Notes: generated from the sequence alone by a model not told the origin. 64,000 nucleotides of DNA from RPQJ01 sp963762315 (GCA_963762315.1 CAVXKO010000007.1:806001-870000), one strand, 5' to 3'; positions 1 to 8,752 are shown, counted from the stretch's first letter. Numbers and translations are program-made.

Positions 1-1290
1 GTGCGCGTGACGGCCGTCGCGGATCGCACCGTGCTCTCTGGAATCGTCGCGTTGCTCGAGCGGGCCCAGGCCGAGCGCCCTCGCCTCGCGAAGGCCGCCG
101 ACCGCGCCGCGGCCTGGTTCCTCGGCCGCATCCTCTTCGGCGCCGCGGCCGTGTTCGCCATCTGGTGGTTCGTCGATCCGTCGCGCGCCTTCCCCGCGGC
201 GCTCGCAGTGCTGGTCGTCACCTGTCCCTGTGCGCTCTCGCTCGCCACGCCTGCGGCGATCGCGGCCGCAACGGCGGCGCTTGCGCGGCGCGGTGTGCTC
301 GTGGCGCATTCCGACGCGCTCGAAACCCTCGCCAGGGCGACGCACGTGCTGTGGGACAAGACCGGCACGCTCACGCGAGGCCTCATCCGCGTCGAGGAAG
401 TGCGCACGCTCGGCGCCCTGCCGGAGGCCGAATGCATGCGGCTCGCCGTCACGCTCGAAAGCATGTCCGAGCACCCGATCGCCAAGGCGTTCCTGGCCTC
501 GGGCCAGCCCGCGGCGACGGCCACCGGGCTTGAAGTCGTGGCCGGCCAGGGACTCGAAGGCAGCGTGGCCGGTCGTCGACTGCGCATCGGGAATCCTGCG
601 TTCGCCGCAGCCCTCGGCGCCGTCGCAAGCGTGCCGGAGGGACTCGAGCTCGAAAGCTGGGTCTGCCTCGGCGGGGAAGACGGATTGCTCGCGGCGTTCC
701 GGCTGACCGACCAGTTGCGCCCCGAAGCCGGCGATTGCGTGCGCCAGCTTGCGGGTCTCGGTCTCGCGTCGGAGATCGCGAGCGGCGACGAGGCCAGCGC
801 GGTGGCGCGCATCGCCGAGCGCAGCGGCATCGCGCAGCATTCGGCGCGGCTGCGGCCGGAGGAAAAGCTCGCGCGCCTGAAGACCCTGCAATCCGCGGGT
901 GAGGTCGTGGTCGGCGTGGGCGACGGTATCAACGACGCGCCGCTGCTGCGCGGTGCCGACGTCGCCGTCGCGATGGGCCACGGCTCGGCGCTCGCGCAGA
1001 CCAGCGCCGACCTGATCCTCGTGCGCGACTCGCTGGCCGAACTGCCGGGCACCGTCTCGCTGGCGCGGCGCACGCAACGCGTCGTGCGGCAGAACCTCAC
1101 GTGGTCGATCGTCTACAACCTCGCGGCGCTGCCGCTCGCCGCGTTCGGCCTGGTGCCGCCGTGGCTTGCGGCGATCGGCATGTCGCTGAGTTCCGTGGCC
1201 GTCGTGCTGAACGCGATGCGCCTTTCGCGCTCGCCGCAGGACCCGCAGGGCCGCGCGTGGACGGCCGCCCGCCCGGCCGAGGTGGCCTGA
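1..1290 (+). CDS. ccoI: Copper-transporting P-type ATPase CcoI, 5' part missing
   Basis: C-terminal 429 residues of a P1B-type ATPase; the window starts inside the gene, so the N-terminal metal-binding domain and first membrane segments are absent. Visible are the CPC metal-site motif in a membrane helix (residues 75-77 of the fragment), the phosphorylation motif DKTGT (from 119), the HP motif (158-159) and GDGIND (307-312), then the last two membrane helices. It would move copper across the inner membrane. The family includes CopA-type exporters, but ccoS starting 1 base after the stop identifies it as CcoI/FixI, which supplies copper for cbb3 oxidase assembly. ccoNOPGH probably lie just upstream, outside the window. 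Confidence 0.93.
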   Translation: MRVTAVADRTVLSGIVALLERAQAERPRLAKAADRAAAWFLGRILFGAAAVFAIWWFVDPSRAFPAALAVLVVTCPCALSLATPAAIAAATAALARRGVLVAHSDALETLARATHVLWDKTGTLTRGLIRVEEVRTLGALPEAECMRLAVTLESMSEHPIAKAFLASGQPAATATGLEVVAGQGLEGSVAGRRLRIGNPAFAAALGAVASVPEGLELESWVCLGGEDGLLAAFRLTDQLRPEAGDCVRQLAGLGLASEIASGDEASAVARIAERSGIAQHSARLRPEEKLARLKTLQSAGEVVVGVGDGINDAPLLRGADVAVAMGHGSALAQTSADLILVRDSLAELPGTVSLARRTQRVVRQNLTWSIVYNLAALPLAAFGLVPPWLAAIGMSLSSVAVVLNAMRLSRSPQDPQGRAWTAARPAEVA

Positions 1291-1291
1291 C

Positions 1292-1486
1292 GTGAGCATC
1301 GTCTACCTGCTCATTCCGCTCGGCCTCGTGCTCGTCGGCTTCGGCCTGTGGGCTTTTTTCTGGGCTGTCGGCAACGGGCAGTTCGACGATCTCGACAGCC
1401 CCGGCTGGTCGATCCTCAAGGACGACGCACCGCCGCAGCCCCCTCGGCCCGGCGACACGCCGCCCTCGAAGCAGGAGGAACCGTGA
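1292..1486 (+). CDS. ccoS: cbb3 oxidase maturation protein CcoS
   Basis: A 64-residue protein with GTG start. One N-terminal transmembrane helix (about residues 4-24) is followed by the family hallmark G-Q-F-D-D-L-D and a short acidic/proline-rich tail. CcoS is needed for cofactor insertion into cbb3-type cytochrome c oxidase in the inner membrane. It lies one base after ccoI and shares a GTGA overlap with the next gene, so the three are probably co-translated. Confidence 0.92.
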   Translation: MSIVYLLIPLGLVLVGFGLWAFFWAVGNGQFDDLDSPGWSILKDDAPPQPPRPGDTPPSKQEEP

Positions 1487-2211
1487 ATCCCGACGATCTC
1501 GGCCTCGGCGCGGCGTTCCTGGCGGGTCTCGCGGCCAGCGGGCACTGCGCCTCGATGTGCGGCGGTATCGCCGGAGCGCTGGCAATGCGCACGCAACAGG
1601 CGGCCGGCGGCTCGCGGCTGCTCATGGGCCTCGCCTACAACCTCGCGCGCGTCGGCAGTTACGCAGTGGCGGGCGCCATCGTGGGCATCCTCGGCCACCT
1701 CGTGCTGCACACGCTCGACATCGGATTGCTGGCGACCGTGTTCCGAGTCCTGGCGGGACTTATCATGCTTGCGGTCGCCGGCCGGCTGCTGTTCGGCTGG
1801 CGCTTCCTCGACCCGCTCGAAGCTGCGGGCTCGCGCTTGTGGCGGCGCGTGGCGCCGTGGGCGGGGCGCCAGGGCCGCGCCGGAGGGATCGGTGGAGCCA
1901 TCGGCCTCGGCCTCGCCTGGGGCTGGCTGCCCTGCGGCATGACCTATTCGATGCTGATGCTCGCGGGCATGACGGGGAGCGCCGGGTCGGGTGCGGCCGT
2001 CATGGCGGCTTTCGGCGCGGGAACGCTGCCTTCGATGGTCACCGCCACGGTCGCGTTCGAACGCATTGCGGGCGCCCTGTCGAAGCGCGCCACGCTGCGG
2101 AAGACCGCGGGCGTACTGCTCCTTGGCTTCGGCCTGTGGACGGCCGGCAATGCCGTGTACCACGGCCTCGCGGGCAGCGGTCACCAGCACCATTCGATGA
2201 CGCGCGAATAG
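1483..2211 (+). CDS. SafE/UreH-like (DsbD-fold) membrane protein of the cco cluster
   Basis: A 242-residue polytopic membrane protein with about six helices, starting at a GTG that overlaps the ccoS stop by four bases. The N-terminus has the paired-cysteine motif S-G-H-C-A-S-M-C-G-G; a second motif, L-P-C-G-M, lies near the middle. Both are typical of the UreH-like/DsbD transmembrane family annotated as sulfite exporter TauE/SafE. Such a gene often follows ccoS. The two cysteine motifs suggest metal or thiol handling during oxidase maturation rather than sulfite export, but that is inference. Confidence 0.85.
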   Translation: MNPDDLGLGAAFLAGLAASGHCASMCGGIAGALAMRTQQAAGGSRLLMGLAYNLARVGSYAVAGAIVGILGHLVLHTLDIGLLATVFRVLAGLIMLAVAGRLLFGWRFLDPLEAAGSRLWRRVAPWAGRQGRAGGIGGAIGLGLAWGWLPCGMTYSMLMLAGMTGSAGSGAAVMAAFGAGTLPSMVTATVAFERIAGALSKRATLRKTAGVLLLGFGLWTAGNAVYHGLAGSGHQHHSMTRE

Positions 2212-2230
2212 CGCGCCGCGCAAACAAGGA

Positions 2231-2254
2231 GGCCGGGGTTCCTCGACCCCGGCC
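2231..2254 (-). terminator. Hairpin between convergent genes
   Basis: Perfect 8-base arms GGCCGGGG and CCCCGGCC around an 8-base loop. On the minus strand it is followed by TCCTTGTTTG, so it fits best as terminator of the minus-strand hsp20 gene; it may also serve the plus-strand cco cluster. Confidence 0.65.
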
Positions 2255-2289
2255 CCGTCGCGCGGGCGGACACCTGTCCGCCACTCTCG

Positions 2290-2727
2290 TCACTGCACCG
2301 AAATCGCCAGCGGCTTGGCCTTCGGCGTGGTCATCCTCGGCAACGTCAGGGTCAGCACGCCTTCCTTGGTCTCGGCGCGGATCAGCTTCGGATCCACGTC
2401 ATCGGGCAGCACGAAGCTGCGCTCGAAAGCGCCGTAGAAGCGCTCGGTGCGGTGCACCTTCTCGCCCTTCTCTTCCTTCTCGATCTTGCGCTCGCCCTTC
2501 ACGGTGAGCACGCCCTCGTCGAAGAGAACCTTCACGTCCTCCTTCTTCACGTCGGGCAGGTCGATCTTCACGAGATATTCCTTCTCGTGCTCGACGATGT
2601 CCGCCAGCGGCATGAAGTCATACACATCCTCGATCGGTCGTGTCGTCGGCCAGCGCCCAAGCAATGGCGCAAAGCCCTTGAACACGTCATCCATCTCTCG
2701 GAACGGTTCCCAGCGTGTGAGTCTCAT
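2290..2727 (-). CDS. Small heat shock protein, Hsp20/alpha-crystallin family
   Basis: 145 residues with the usual Hsp20 layout: N-terminal W-E-P-F-R-E-M segment, alpha-crystallin beta-sandwich from about residue 40 to 135 (I-D-L-P-D-V-K-K-E-D-V, then G-V-L-T-L-T-L-P) and a short tail. It is an ATP-independent cytoplasmic holdase. I chose the ATG at 2727 because GAGGAGGG lies just upstream; an in-frame ATG at 2751 lacks such a site. It is convergent with the cco genes and divergent from fixL. Confidence 0.92.
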   Translation of the reverse strand: MRLTRWEPFREMDDVFKGFAPLLGRWPTTRPIEDVYDFMPLADIVEHEKEYLVKIDLPDVKKEDVKVLFDEGVLTVKGERKIEKEEKGEKVHRTERFYGAFERSFVLPDDVDPKLIRAETKEGVLTLTLPRMTTPKAKPLAISVQ

Positions 2728-2915
2728 GGCGCCCTCCTCGGATCTCTCCATGTGGTGCCAATCTCGGACCCGGCTCCTCCCGGGCCACGCCTACATTGTC
2801 CTCCCGGAACCGGCGGTACTCGATTCGCAGCGATGCATAACCGGTTCTCCAGTAATACCTAGTGTGCGGCCGCGCCTTCCCTTACGATTCGCATTCCGTT
2901 CCAGCGCCCGCCGCA

Positions 2916-4478
2916 ATGACGCAAGAATCGAAGCCTCGAACCCCTGGCCGCAAAGCGGCCTCCACACCGCGGGCGACCGCGGCGGAGAGCAACTTCCGGG
3001 CACTGCTCGATGCGGCCGTCGACGCCATCGTCGTCATCGACCACCAGGGATTGATCGAGGAATTCAGCCTCGCCGCCGAGCGCATCTTCGGCTACCAGGC
3101 AGAAGAGATCCTCGGGCAGAACGTCAACGTGCTGATGCCCCAGCCTTACCACCAGGCGCACGACCAGTACATGGAGTCGTACGACCGGACTGGCGAGGCA
3201 CGGATCATCGGCATCGGCCGCGAAGTGCGCGCACGGCGCAAGGACGGCACCAGCTTCCCGTGCGACCTGGCGGTCGGACGGGTCCATGGCAAGGGGCCGC
3301 CGCGGTTCGTCGGCATCATCCGCGACATCACGGCGCGCAAGCTCGCCGAGGAACAGCTGAAGCGCAGCGAGGCCGAACTGAGGCTGGCCCAGGAACTTGC
3401 GAACCTCGGCAACTACGTCGTGCATCTCGACCGGGCCGAGCCGGATTATTTCTCGCCGCAGCTGTTCCGCATCCTCGGCAACGAGGTCGGCGCGCAGATC
3501 ATCCCGATCAGCGAGTACCTCGAACACTGGTTGCACCCGGCGGACGTCGAGAAGCTGCGCGAGGCCCTCGCGGGCCTCGATCGCGGCGGCACGATGGACG
3601 TCGAGTACCGGGTCCTCCTGCGCGACGGCTCGACGAAGCACCTGCACCACATCGCGCAGGCGGTCCACGACCTCCAGGGCAAGCCCACCAAGCACATCGG
3701 CACGGTGCACGACGTCACGGACCGCCGCCACGCCGAGGACGAGGCGCGCCAGCTGCAGGAGCGGCTGACGCATTTCGCGCGGCTGTCGACGATGGGCGAA
3801 ATGGCCGCGGGCCTTGCGCACGAGATCAACCAGCCGCTGTCGGCCATCGCGACGTACGCGCAGGCGTGCCAGCGCCTGATCAAGCTGCCCGACCACGACC
3901 CCGCTGACGTCGTCGCGGCCCTGCAGCAGATCAGCTCGCAGGCGCTGCGCGCCGGCGAGGTGATCCGGCGCCTGCGCAACTTCGTGAAGAACCGCGAGGT
4001 GACGCGCGAACCGGTCGATTGCGCGCGCCTGCTCGAGGACCTGCGCACGCTCGCCGAGACGGACGCCCGGCTGCACAACGTCTGGCTGCGCATCGAATCG
4101 GAGGGCGAGCTGCCCACCGTGTACGCCGACCCCATCCAGCTGCAACAGGTGGTGCTGAACCTCGTGCGCAATGCGATCGACGCGATGGCCGACGTGCCGG
4201 AGCATCGACGCGAAGTCGTCCTGTCGACCCGCAATACCGAGGACGGCGATATCGAGATCACCGTGGCCGACCACGGCACCGGCCTCGCGCCCGAGGCGAC
4301 GGAGCACCTGTTCAACGCCTTCTTTACGACCAAGTCGGGCGGCACGGGGCTCGGCCTCGCCATCAGCCGCTCGATCGTGCGCGCCCACGGCGGCAGGCTG
4401 TGGCACACTCCCAACGAGGGTTCCGGCGCACGTTTTCATTTCACGCTGCCGGTCGCCCCGGCCGCCACCGAGGAGTAG
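2916..4478 (+). CDS. fixL: FixL-type oxygen-sensing PAS histidine kinase
   Basis: About 520 residues, soluble. A first PAS domain (about 23-140) carries His82 and Arg102 in H-D-Q-Y and G-I-G-R contexts, 20 residues apart, which is the spacing of the heme ligand His200 and signalling Arg220 of Bradyrhizobium FixL. A second PAS domain spans about 155-270. The HisKA domain has the phosphoacceptor His302 in A-H-E-I-N-Q-P, followed by N-box N-L-V-R-N-A-I-D-A and glycine boxes D-H-G-T-G and G-G-T-G-L-G-L. The product should be a heme-based kinase that phosphorylates FixJ at low oxygen. The start is uncertain: no clear ribosome site precedes 2916 and the frame is open to 2862. fixJ follows after 6 bases. 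Confidence 0.9.
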   Translation: MTQESKPRTPGRKAASTPRATAAESNFRALLDAAVDAIVVIDHQGLIEEFSLAAERIFGYQAEEILGQNVNVLMPQPYHQAHDQYMESYDRTGEARIIGIGREVRARRKDGTSFPCDLAVGRVHGKGPPRFVGIIRDITARKLAEEQLKRSEAELRLAQELANLGNYVVHLDRAEPDYFSPQLFRILGNEVGAQIIPISEYLEHWLHPADVEKLREALAGLDRGGTMDVEYRVLLRDGSTKHLHHIAQAVHDLQGKPTKHIGTVHDVTDRRHAEDEARQLQERLTHFARLSTMGEMAAGLAHEINQPLSAIATYAQACQRLIKLPDHDPADVVAALQQISSQALRAGEVIRRLRNFVKNREVTREPVDCARLLEDLRTLAETDARLHNVWLRIESEGELPTVYADPIQLQQVVLNLVRNAIDAMADVPEHRREVVLSTRNTEDGDIEITVADHGTGLAPEATEHLFNAFFTTKSGGTGLGLAISRSIVRAHGGRLWHTPNEGSGARFHFTLPVAPAATEE

Positions 4479-4484
4479 CGAAGA

Positions 4485-5108
4485 GTGATCAAGGAAACGA
4501 AGCCCACCGTCTTTGTCGTGGACGACGATGCCGCAGTGCGCGATTCGCTGCGGATGCTCCTGAAGTCCGTCGGGCTGCCCGTCGAGGTGTTCGAGTCGGG
4601 CCAGGAATTCCTCGATGCCGAGCGCGACGACCGCCCCGGTTGCCTGGTGCTCGACATCCGCATGCCCGGCATGAGCGGCCTCGAGCTGCAGGTCAAGCTG
4701 AACGAGCGCCATTCGATCCTGCCGATCATCTTCATCACTGGGCACGGCGACGTGCCGATGGCGGTGGAGGCGATGCAGGCCGGTGCGGTGGACTTCATCC
4801 AGAAGCCGTTCCGCGACCAGGACCTGCTCGACCGCATCAACCAGGCGCTCGAAAAGGACGCGGGCAGCCGCCGCATGCTTGCCGAGCGCAACATGATCCG
4901 CAAGCGGCTCGAGTCGCTCACGCCGCGCGAACGCGAAGTGCTCGACCTCGTCGTGGCGGGCAAGGCGAACAAGGTGATTGCGGGCGACCTCAATCTCAGC
5001 CAGCGCACCGTCGAGATTCATCGCGCGCGCGTGATGGAAAAGATGGAGGCGCACTCGCTCGCGCACCTCGTGCGCATGGTGCTCGAAGTCGAGCGGCCCG
5101 AAGAGTAG
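4485..5108 (+). CDS. fixJ: FixJ-type response regulator
   Basis: 207 residues with GTG start, 6 bases after fixL. Receiver domain (about 7-120) has the acidic pair D13/D14, phosphoacceptor Asp57 in V-L-D-I-R-M-P-G, conserved Thr in F-I-T-G-H-G-D and Lys107 in F-I-Q-K-P-F. A LuxR/FixJ helix-turn-helix (about 140-200) has L-T-P-R-E-R-E-V-L and S-Q-R-T-V-E-I-H. As FixL partner it should activate low-oxygen genes, typically through a FixK-like regulator. No FixK is adjacent here, so its targets are open; the neighbouring cco genes are the obvious candidates. Confidence 0.92.
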   Translation: MIKETKPTVFVVDDDAAVRDSLRMLLKSVGLPVEVFESGQEFLDAERDDRPGCLVLDIRMPGMSGLELQVKLNERHSILPIIFITGHGDVPMAVEAMQAGAVDFIQKPFRDQDLLDRINQALEKDAGSRRMLAERNMIRKRLESLTPREREVLDLVVAGKANKVIAGDLNLSQRTVEIHRARVMEKMEAHSLAHLVRMVLEVERPEE

Positions 5109-5164
5109 CTTTGTTGCGGCGCAGTATGCGCTGAGCCGAGCGACATTCCGACTGACTGCCCGAC

Positions 5165-5187
5165 ATGACGGCGAAGCCGTCATTTTT
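5165..5187 (+). terminator. Rho-independent terminator after fixJ
   Basis: Perfect stem ATGACGGC / GCCGTCAT with a GAA loop followed by TTTT, 56 bases after the fixJ stop. Confidence 0.85.
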
Positions 5188-5196
5188 ACGTATAAG

Positions 5197-5215
5197 CCCC
5201 GATTCTCGGGGTTTT
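5197..5215 (+). terminator. Second, tandem terminator hairpin
   Basis: Stem CCCCGA / TCGGGG with a TTC loop followed by TTTT, ten bases after the first terminator. The pair should separate fixLJ transcription from the next gene. Confidence 0.6.
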
Positions 5216-5330
5216 CCGGGCCGGGAACACTGCGGCCCATGCGACCACAGTGCGCAGCGCAGCTCACCGCACACGATCCTCCCTGCGGCCCGAGATGAGC
5301 TGGCCGGGTCCTGTGGTCGCGCCCATTCGT

Positions 5331-5741
5331 ATGTCAGAGATCCCCGTGGTCCAGGAAGCACCGCCCGTCGTCGGGATCATCGATCCCGACCCCGTGGCCC
5401 GAGAAGACTTGCGCACGCTGCTGCACGGCGTGGGCGTCGACGTGTCGACGTTCGACAGCGCGGAGAGCTACCTGCTCGCCGCGAACGGCCGTCACGTGTC
5501 CTGCCTGATCGTCGACTTGCTGCTGCCCGGCATGTCGGGCCTCGAGTTCCTGCGCCGCCTGCGCAGCGCCGGCAACGACACGCCCGTCGTGCTGCTCGCG
5601 GACGAATCCGACGTGCCGACGGCCGTGGCCGCGATGCGCGAAGGCGCGACCGACTTCATCGAGAAGCCGTACGTCAACGTCGCCGTGCTGCGCCAGGTGC
5701 AGAAGCTGCTGCGCAGGACCAGCGATCCCGCGCGTGCGTGA
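5331..5741 (+). CDS. Receiver-only FixJ-like response regulator without output domain
   Basis: 136 residues from the ATG at 5331; the frame is open further upstream but similarity starts here. It is one receiver domain: acidic residues in I-I-D-P-D, phosphoacceptor Asp in I-V-D-L-L-L-P-G-M-S-G, and Lys in F-I-E-K-P-Y. The conserved Thr/Ser switch position is Ala (V-L-L-A-D-E-S, against F-I-T-G-H-G in FixJ). There is no DNA-binding domain. It resembles the receiver of the FixJ encoded 220 bases upstream, so a role as phosphate sink or competitor for FixL is plausible, but this is inference. Tandem terminators before it suggest its own promoter. Confidence 0.82.
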   Translation: MSEIPVVQEAPPVVGIIDPDPVAREDLRTLLHGVGVDVSTFDSAESYLLAANGRHVSCLIVDLLLPGMSGLEFLRRLRSAGNDTPVVLLADESDVPTAVAAMREGATDFIEKPYVNVAVLRQVQKLLRRTSDPARA

Positions 5742-5759
5742 TACTCTGGCCGCCAGGCC

Positions 5760-6789
5760 ATGAGCAAAGAAGAAAGCTGGTTCGAAGAGCGACAGTCCGC
5801 GTGGTTGTACCGCGAGCTTGCGTCCTGCGAGCCCGATCCGAAGATCGTCGAACTGTTCGGCGCGCTGGCGGCCGCGGCGGAGTCGCAGGCCGAGACCTGG
5901 CGCGCAAAGTCCACGACCGCTCCTCCGCCGTTCCAGCCGACGGTCCGTGCGCGCATCACCGTGGCGCTCGCGAGACTGCTCGGCCCGCGCCGGGTGAAGC
6001 CGATGCTCGCGGCGATGAAGGTGCGCGGGCTGTCCGTGTACGACTCGCGCCGTTCCGCTGGCGGGACACCTCATGCCGACGTCCGTGTCCGACATCGGCG
6101 CACGCCACAAGGGCTACGGCGGCGGCAACCTGCGCGCGGCCGTGTTCGGCGTGAACGACGGCCTGCTGTCCAACACCAGCCTGATCATGGGCGTCGCCGG
6201 AGCGGCGGCGAGCCCGCAGTTCGTGCTGACGACGGGCGTCGCCGGCCTGCTGGCGGGCGCACTCTCGATGGCTGCGGGCGAGTACGTGTCGATGCGGTCG
6301 CAGCGCGAGATGTTCGAATACCAGATCGGCCTCGAGCGCGACGAGCTGCACGAATACCCGGAAGAGGAAGCCGAAGAGCTCGCGCTGATCTACCAGGCGC
6401 GCGGCATGCAACTCGATGAAGCACGGCGTGTCGCCCGCGAGCTCGTGAAGAACGAGGCGAACGCGCTCGACGCGCTCGCGCGCGAGGAACTCGGGCTCAA
6501 TCCCGACGATCTCGGCTCGCCCTGGGGCGCCGCATTCTTTTCCTTCCTCGCGTTCTCGATCGGCGCGGTGCTGCCGCTGCTGCCCTTCCTGTTCGGGCTG
6601 TCACTGCAACGCGGGGTGCTGGTGGCCGCGGCGATCGCCGGCGTCGCGCTGTTCGGCATCGGCGCCGCGCTGAGCCTCTTCACCGGGCGCAGCGCGCTGC
6701 GCGGCGGGCTGCGCATCCTGCTGATCGGCATCGGCGCCGGCGCGGCCACGTGGCTGATCGGCCACTGGCTCGGCGCGGCGATCAGCTAG
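5760..6789 (+). CDS. VIT1/CCC1-family metal transporter with N-terminal helical domain, frameshifted
   Basis: Two frames together give the expected protein of about 340 residues. The first (5760 to about 6060) encodes a helical, ferritin/rubrerythrin-like N-terminal region starting M-S-K-E-E-S-W-F-E. The second (from about 6064) encodes the VIT1/CCC1 domain with F-G-V-N-D-G-L-L-S-N, S-M-A-A-G-E-Y and about five membrane helices. The family moves Fe2+ or Mn2+ across membranes. Removing one G from the run near 6062 joins the frames without gap, so a +1 insertion (error or mutation) is likely. A separate ATG at 6073 could allow the transporter domain alone to be made. Confidence 0.8.
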
Positions 6790-6795
6790 CGGCGG

Positions 6796-7119
6796 TCACT
6801 CGCCGGGCGCGCGCTCGAGTTGTCGCAATCTCGCGAGCAGCTGACGGCGTTCTTCCAGCAGGTCGAGGATCACGGCGGCGCCGGCCAGGTTCACCCCGAG
6901 GTCGTTCACCAGTCGCGCCGTCGAACGCACGCGCGCGAGTGCGCTCGCCGGGAATCGCCACGCCTGCGGCTCCGCGCCGCGGGGCTCGAGCAATCCGCTG
7001 TCGACGAGTTCCACCACCCAGTTGCGCTCGACGTGCAGCGTCGTGCAGAACTCGGTGAACTCGAGCCACACGGTCTCGTCCAGCATCTGGCCTTCGAGGG
7101 TTTCGTCGCGGGTGGTCAT
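6796..7119 (-). CDS. cbpM: Chaperone modulator CbpM
   Basis: 107 residues, MerR-like helical fold with W-L-E-F and E-L-V-D-S-G-L-L-E-P near the N-terminus, then a leucine-rich helix. CbpM binds the J domain of CbpA and inhibits it. It lies 10 bases downstream of cbpA on the same strand, the usual arrangement. The C-terminus is convergent with the VIT gene, 6 bases apart. Confidence 0.88.
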   Translation of the reverse strand: MTTRDETLEGQMLDETVWLEFTEFCTTLHVERNWVVELVDSGLLEPRGAEPQAWRFPASALARVRSTARLVNDLGVNLAGAAVILDLLEERRQLLARLRQLERAPGE

Positions 7120-7129
7120 CGGGGGTGCC

Positions 7130-8096
7130 TCATCTGGACAGGCCGGCGCGAGGGTCGAACGGCACGTCGCTCTTCATCTGTGCGAAAAGTTCGCGGGCGC
7201 GCGGGCTGTCGGGCGGCAGCACGATGTTCAGCATGACGTATTGATCGCCCGGCGTCGGCCCCGGCAGGCCGCGACCGCGCAATCGCAGCTTCTGCCCCGA
7301 GCGGGCGCCGGCGGGCAACTTCATTTCGACGGCGCCGCCGAGCGTGGGCACCGACACGGTCTCGCCGAGCGCAGCCTCCCAGGGCGCGACGGGCAGCGTG
7401 ATCGTCAGGTCGCGCCCGTCGACCTCGAAGAGCTTGTGCGGCCGGATGTTCACCTCGAGGTACAGGTCGCCCGGCGGCCCGCCGCCGATGCCGGCGCTGC
7501 CCTGCCCGGCGAGGCGGATCTGCTGACCCTCCGTGACACCCGCCGGAATCGCGACACGCAAGCGTGCGCGGCTTGACGACGACGTGACCGTCCGACGTCA
7601 GCTCCGGCGAACGCAACTCGATGGTCCGCGTGCCGCCGCGGTAGGCGTCCTCAAGGTCGATCTCGACGCGCGCCACGTGGTCCTGGCCTGCCGCCGAAAA
7701 ATCACGGGCGCCCCGCCCGGCACCCGGGCGCGTCTCGCCGAACGGGCTGCCGGCCCCGAACAGTTCCGAGAAGAAATCGCTGAAATCGCCGCCGGGCGCA
7801 GGGCCGCCGCCTGGGCGGCCGCGCGAATGCTCGAAGCCCTTGCCCCAATCGGGCGGCGGGCGGAATTCCTGGCCCGGCCGATGGTCGGGGCCCAACTGGT
7901 CGTAGGCGGCGCGCTTCTCGGGATCCTTGAGGACGGCGTAGGCCTCCTGCAGGTCCTTGAACTGCGCTTCGGCGTTCTTTTCCTTGCTGACGTCCGGGTG
8001 GAACTTGCGTGCGAGCTTGCGATACGCGCGCTTGATCTCGTCCTGGCTCGCGCCGCGGGCAACGCCCATGACCGCGTAATAGTCCTTGAACTGCAT
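7130..8096 (-). CDS. cbpA: Curved-DNA-binding DnaJ-class co-chaperone CbpA, frameshifted
   Basis: Combined length about 320 residues. The N-terminal J domain (residues 1-70) has the HPD motif that stimulates DnaK; a Gly/Phe-rich linker and the two C-terminal substrate-binding domains follow. No zinc-finger repeats are present, as expected for CbpA. The frame breaks near 7560: upstream reads V-V-V-K-P-R-T-L and downstream R-V-A-I-P-A-G-V. Deleting one A of the pair at about 7559-7561 (plus-strand coordinates) restores the family sequence. cbpM follows. Confidence 0.86.
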
Positions 8097-8194
8097 GGCG
8101 ATACTCTAGCCCTGCCGCGGGCCCGGCGGGAGTCTTGTGTCCGGCGTAACCGTCCCCATGTCGGGAAATTCCAAGGCGCCACGCGAGACTCCAG

Positions 8195-8638
8195 ATGACC
8201 GCCACGACGTCCCAGGTCGTTTGCCAACATTGCGACAGCATCGTCCGCATCCCCGCCGATCGACTTGGCGACGGGCCGCAGTGCCCGGCCTGCCACACGA
8301 AGCTGTTCGACGGCCATCCGGTCGAACTGACCGATGCGAATTTCGCGCGCCACGTGTCGGACGGCGACCTCCCCGTCGTCGTCGATTTCTGGGCACCGTG
8401 GTGCGGCCCATGCCGGATGATGGCGCCCGTGTTCGAGGAAGCGGCGCGGCGCATGGAACCGTCGGCGCGGTTCGCCAAGCTCAATACGGACGAGGCGCAG
8501 GAGACGGCCGTGCGTTACGGCATCCGCAGCATTCCGACACTGATGGTGTTCAAGGGCGGCAAGGAAGTGGCGCGCCAGTCGGGCGCGATGGACCCGACGC
8601 GCCTGGGCCGCTGGCTGAGCGAGGCGATCAATCGCTGA
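8195..8638 (+). CDS. trxC: Thioredoxin 2 (TrxC)
   Basis: 147 residues. The N-terminal zinc-binding region has two CxxC pairs (C-Q-H-C and C-P-A-C), followed by a thioredoxin domain with the active site W-C-G-P-C and the cis-proline in S-I-P-T-L. It reduces protein disulfides in the cytoplasm and TrxC is usually linked to oxidative stress. It is divergent from cbpA. Confidence 0.95.
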   Translation: MTATTSQVVCQHCDSIVRIPADRLGDGPQCPACHTKLFDGHPVELTDANFARHVSDGDLPVVVDFWAPWCGPCRMMAPVFEEAARRMEPSARFAKLNTDEAQETAVRYGIRSIPTLMVFKGGKEVARQSGAMDPTRLGRWLSEAINR

Positions 8639-8642
8639 AGAG

Positions 8643-8737
8643 CCCTCTCCCGCTTGCGGGAGAGGGCACGAGCATCGACGCGAGAGCGGCGATGCGAGGG
8701 GTGAGGGTCCGCTCCCTCTCCCGCTTGCGGGAGAGGG
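8643..8737. repeat. Two copies of the CTCTCCCGC palindromic repeat
   Basis: Copies at 8643-8666 and 8714-8737: arm CCCTCTCCCGC, two spacer bases TT, then its reverse complement. They lie between trxC and the convergent DUF2892 gene. The same element recurs at about 20.6, 29.55, 30.3, 33.0-33.3 and 49.9-50.0 kb. Confidence 0.9.
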
Positions 8738-8752
8738 CTGGGGTGAGGGTCG

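Noticed and set aside
2859..5267. 802-codon open frame on the minus strand across fixL-fixJ
   Set aside because: It is antisense to two well-recognised genes, rich in Arg, Leu and His and without any domain; a by-product of high GC.
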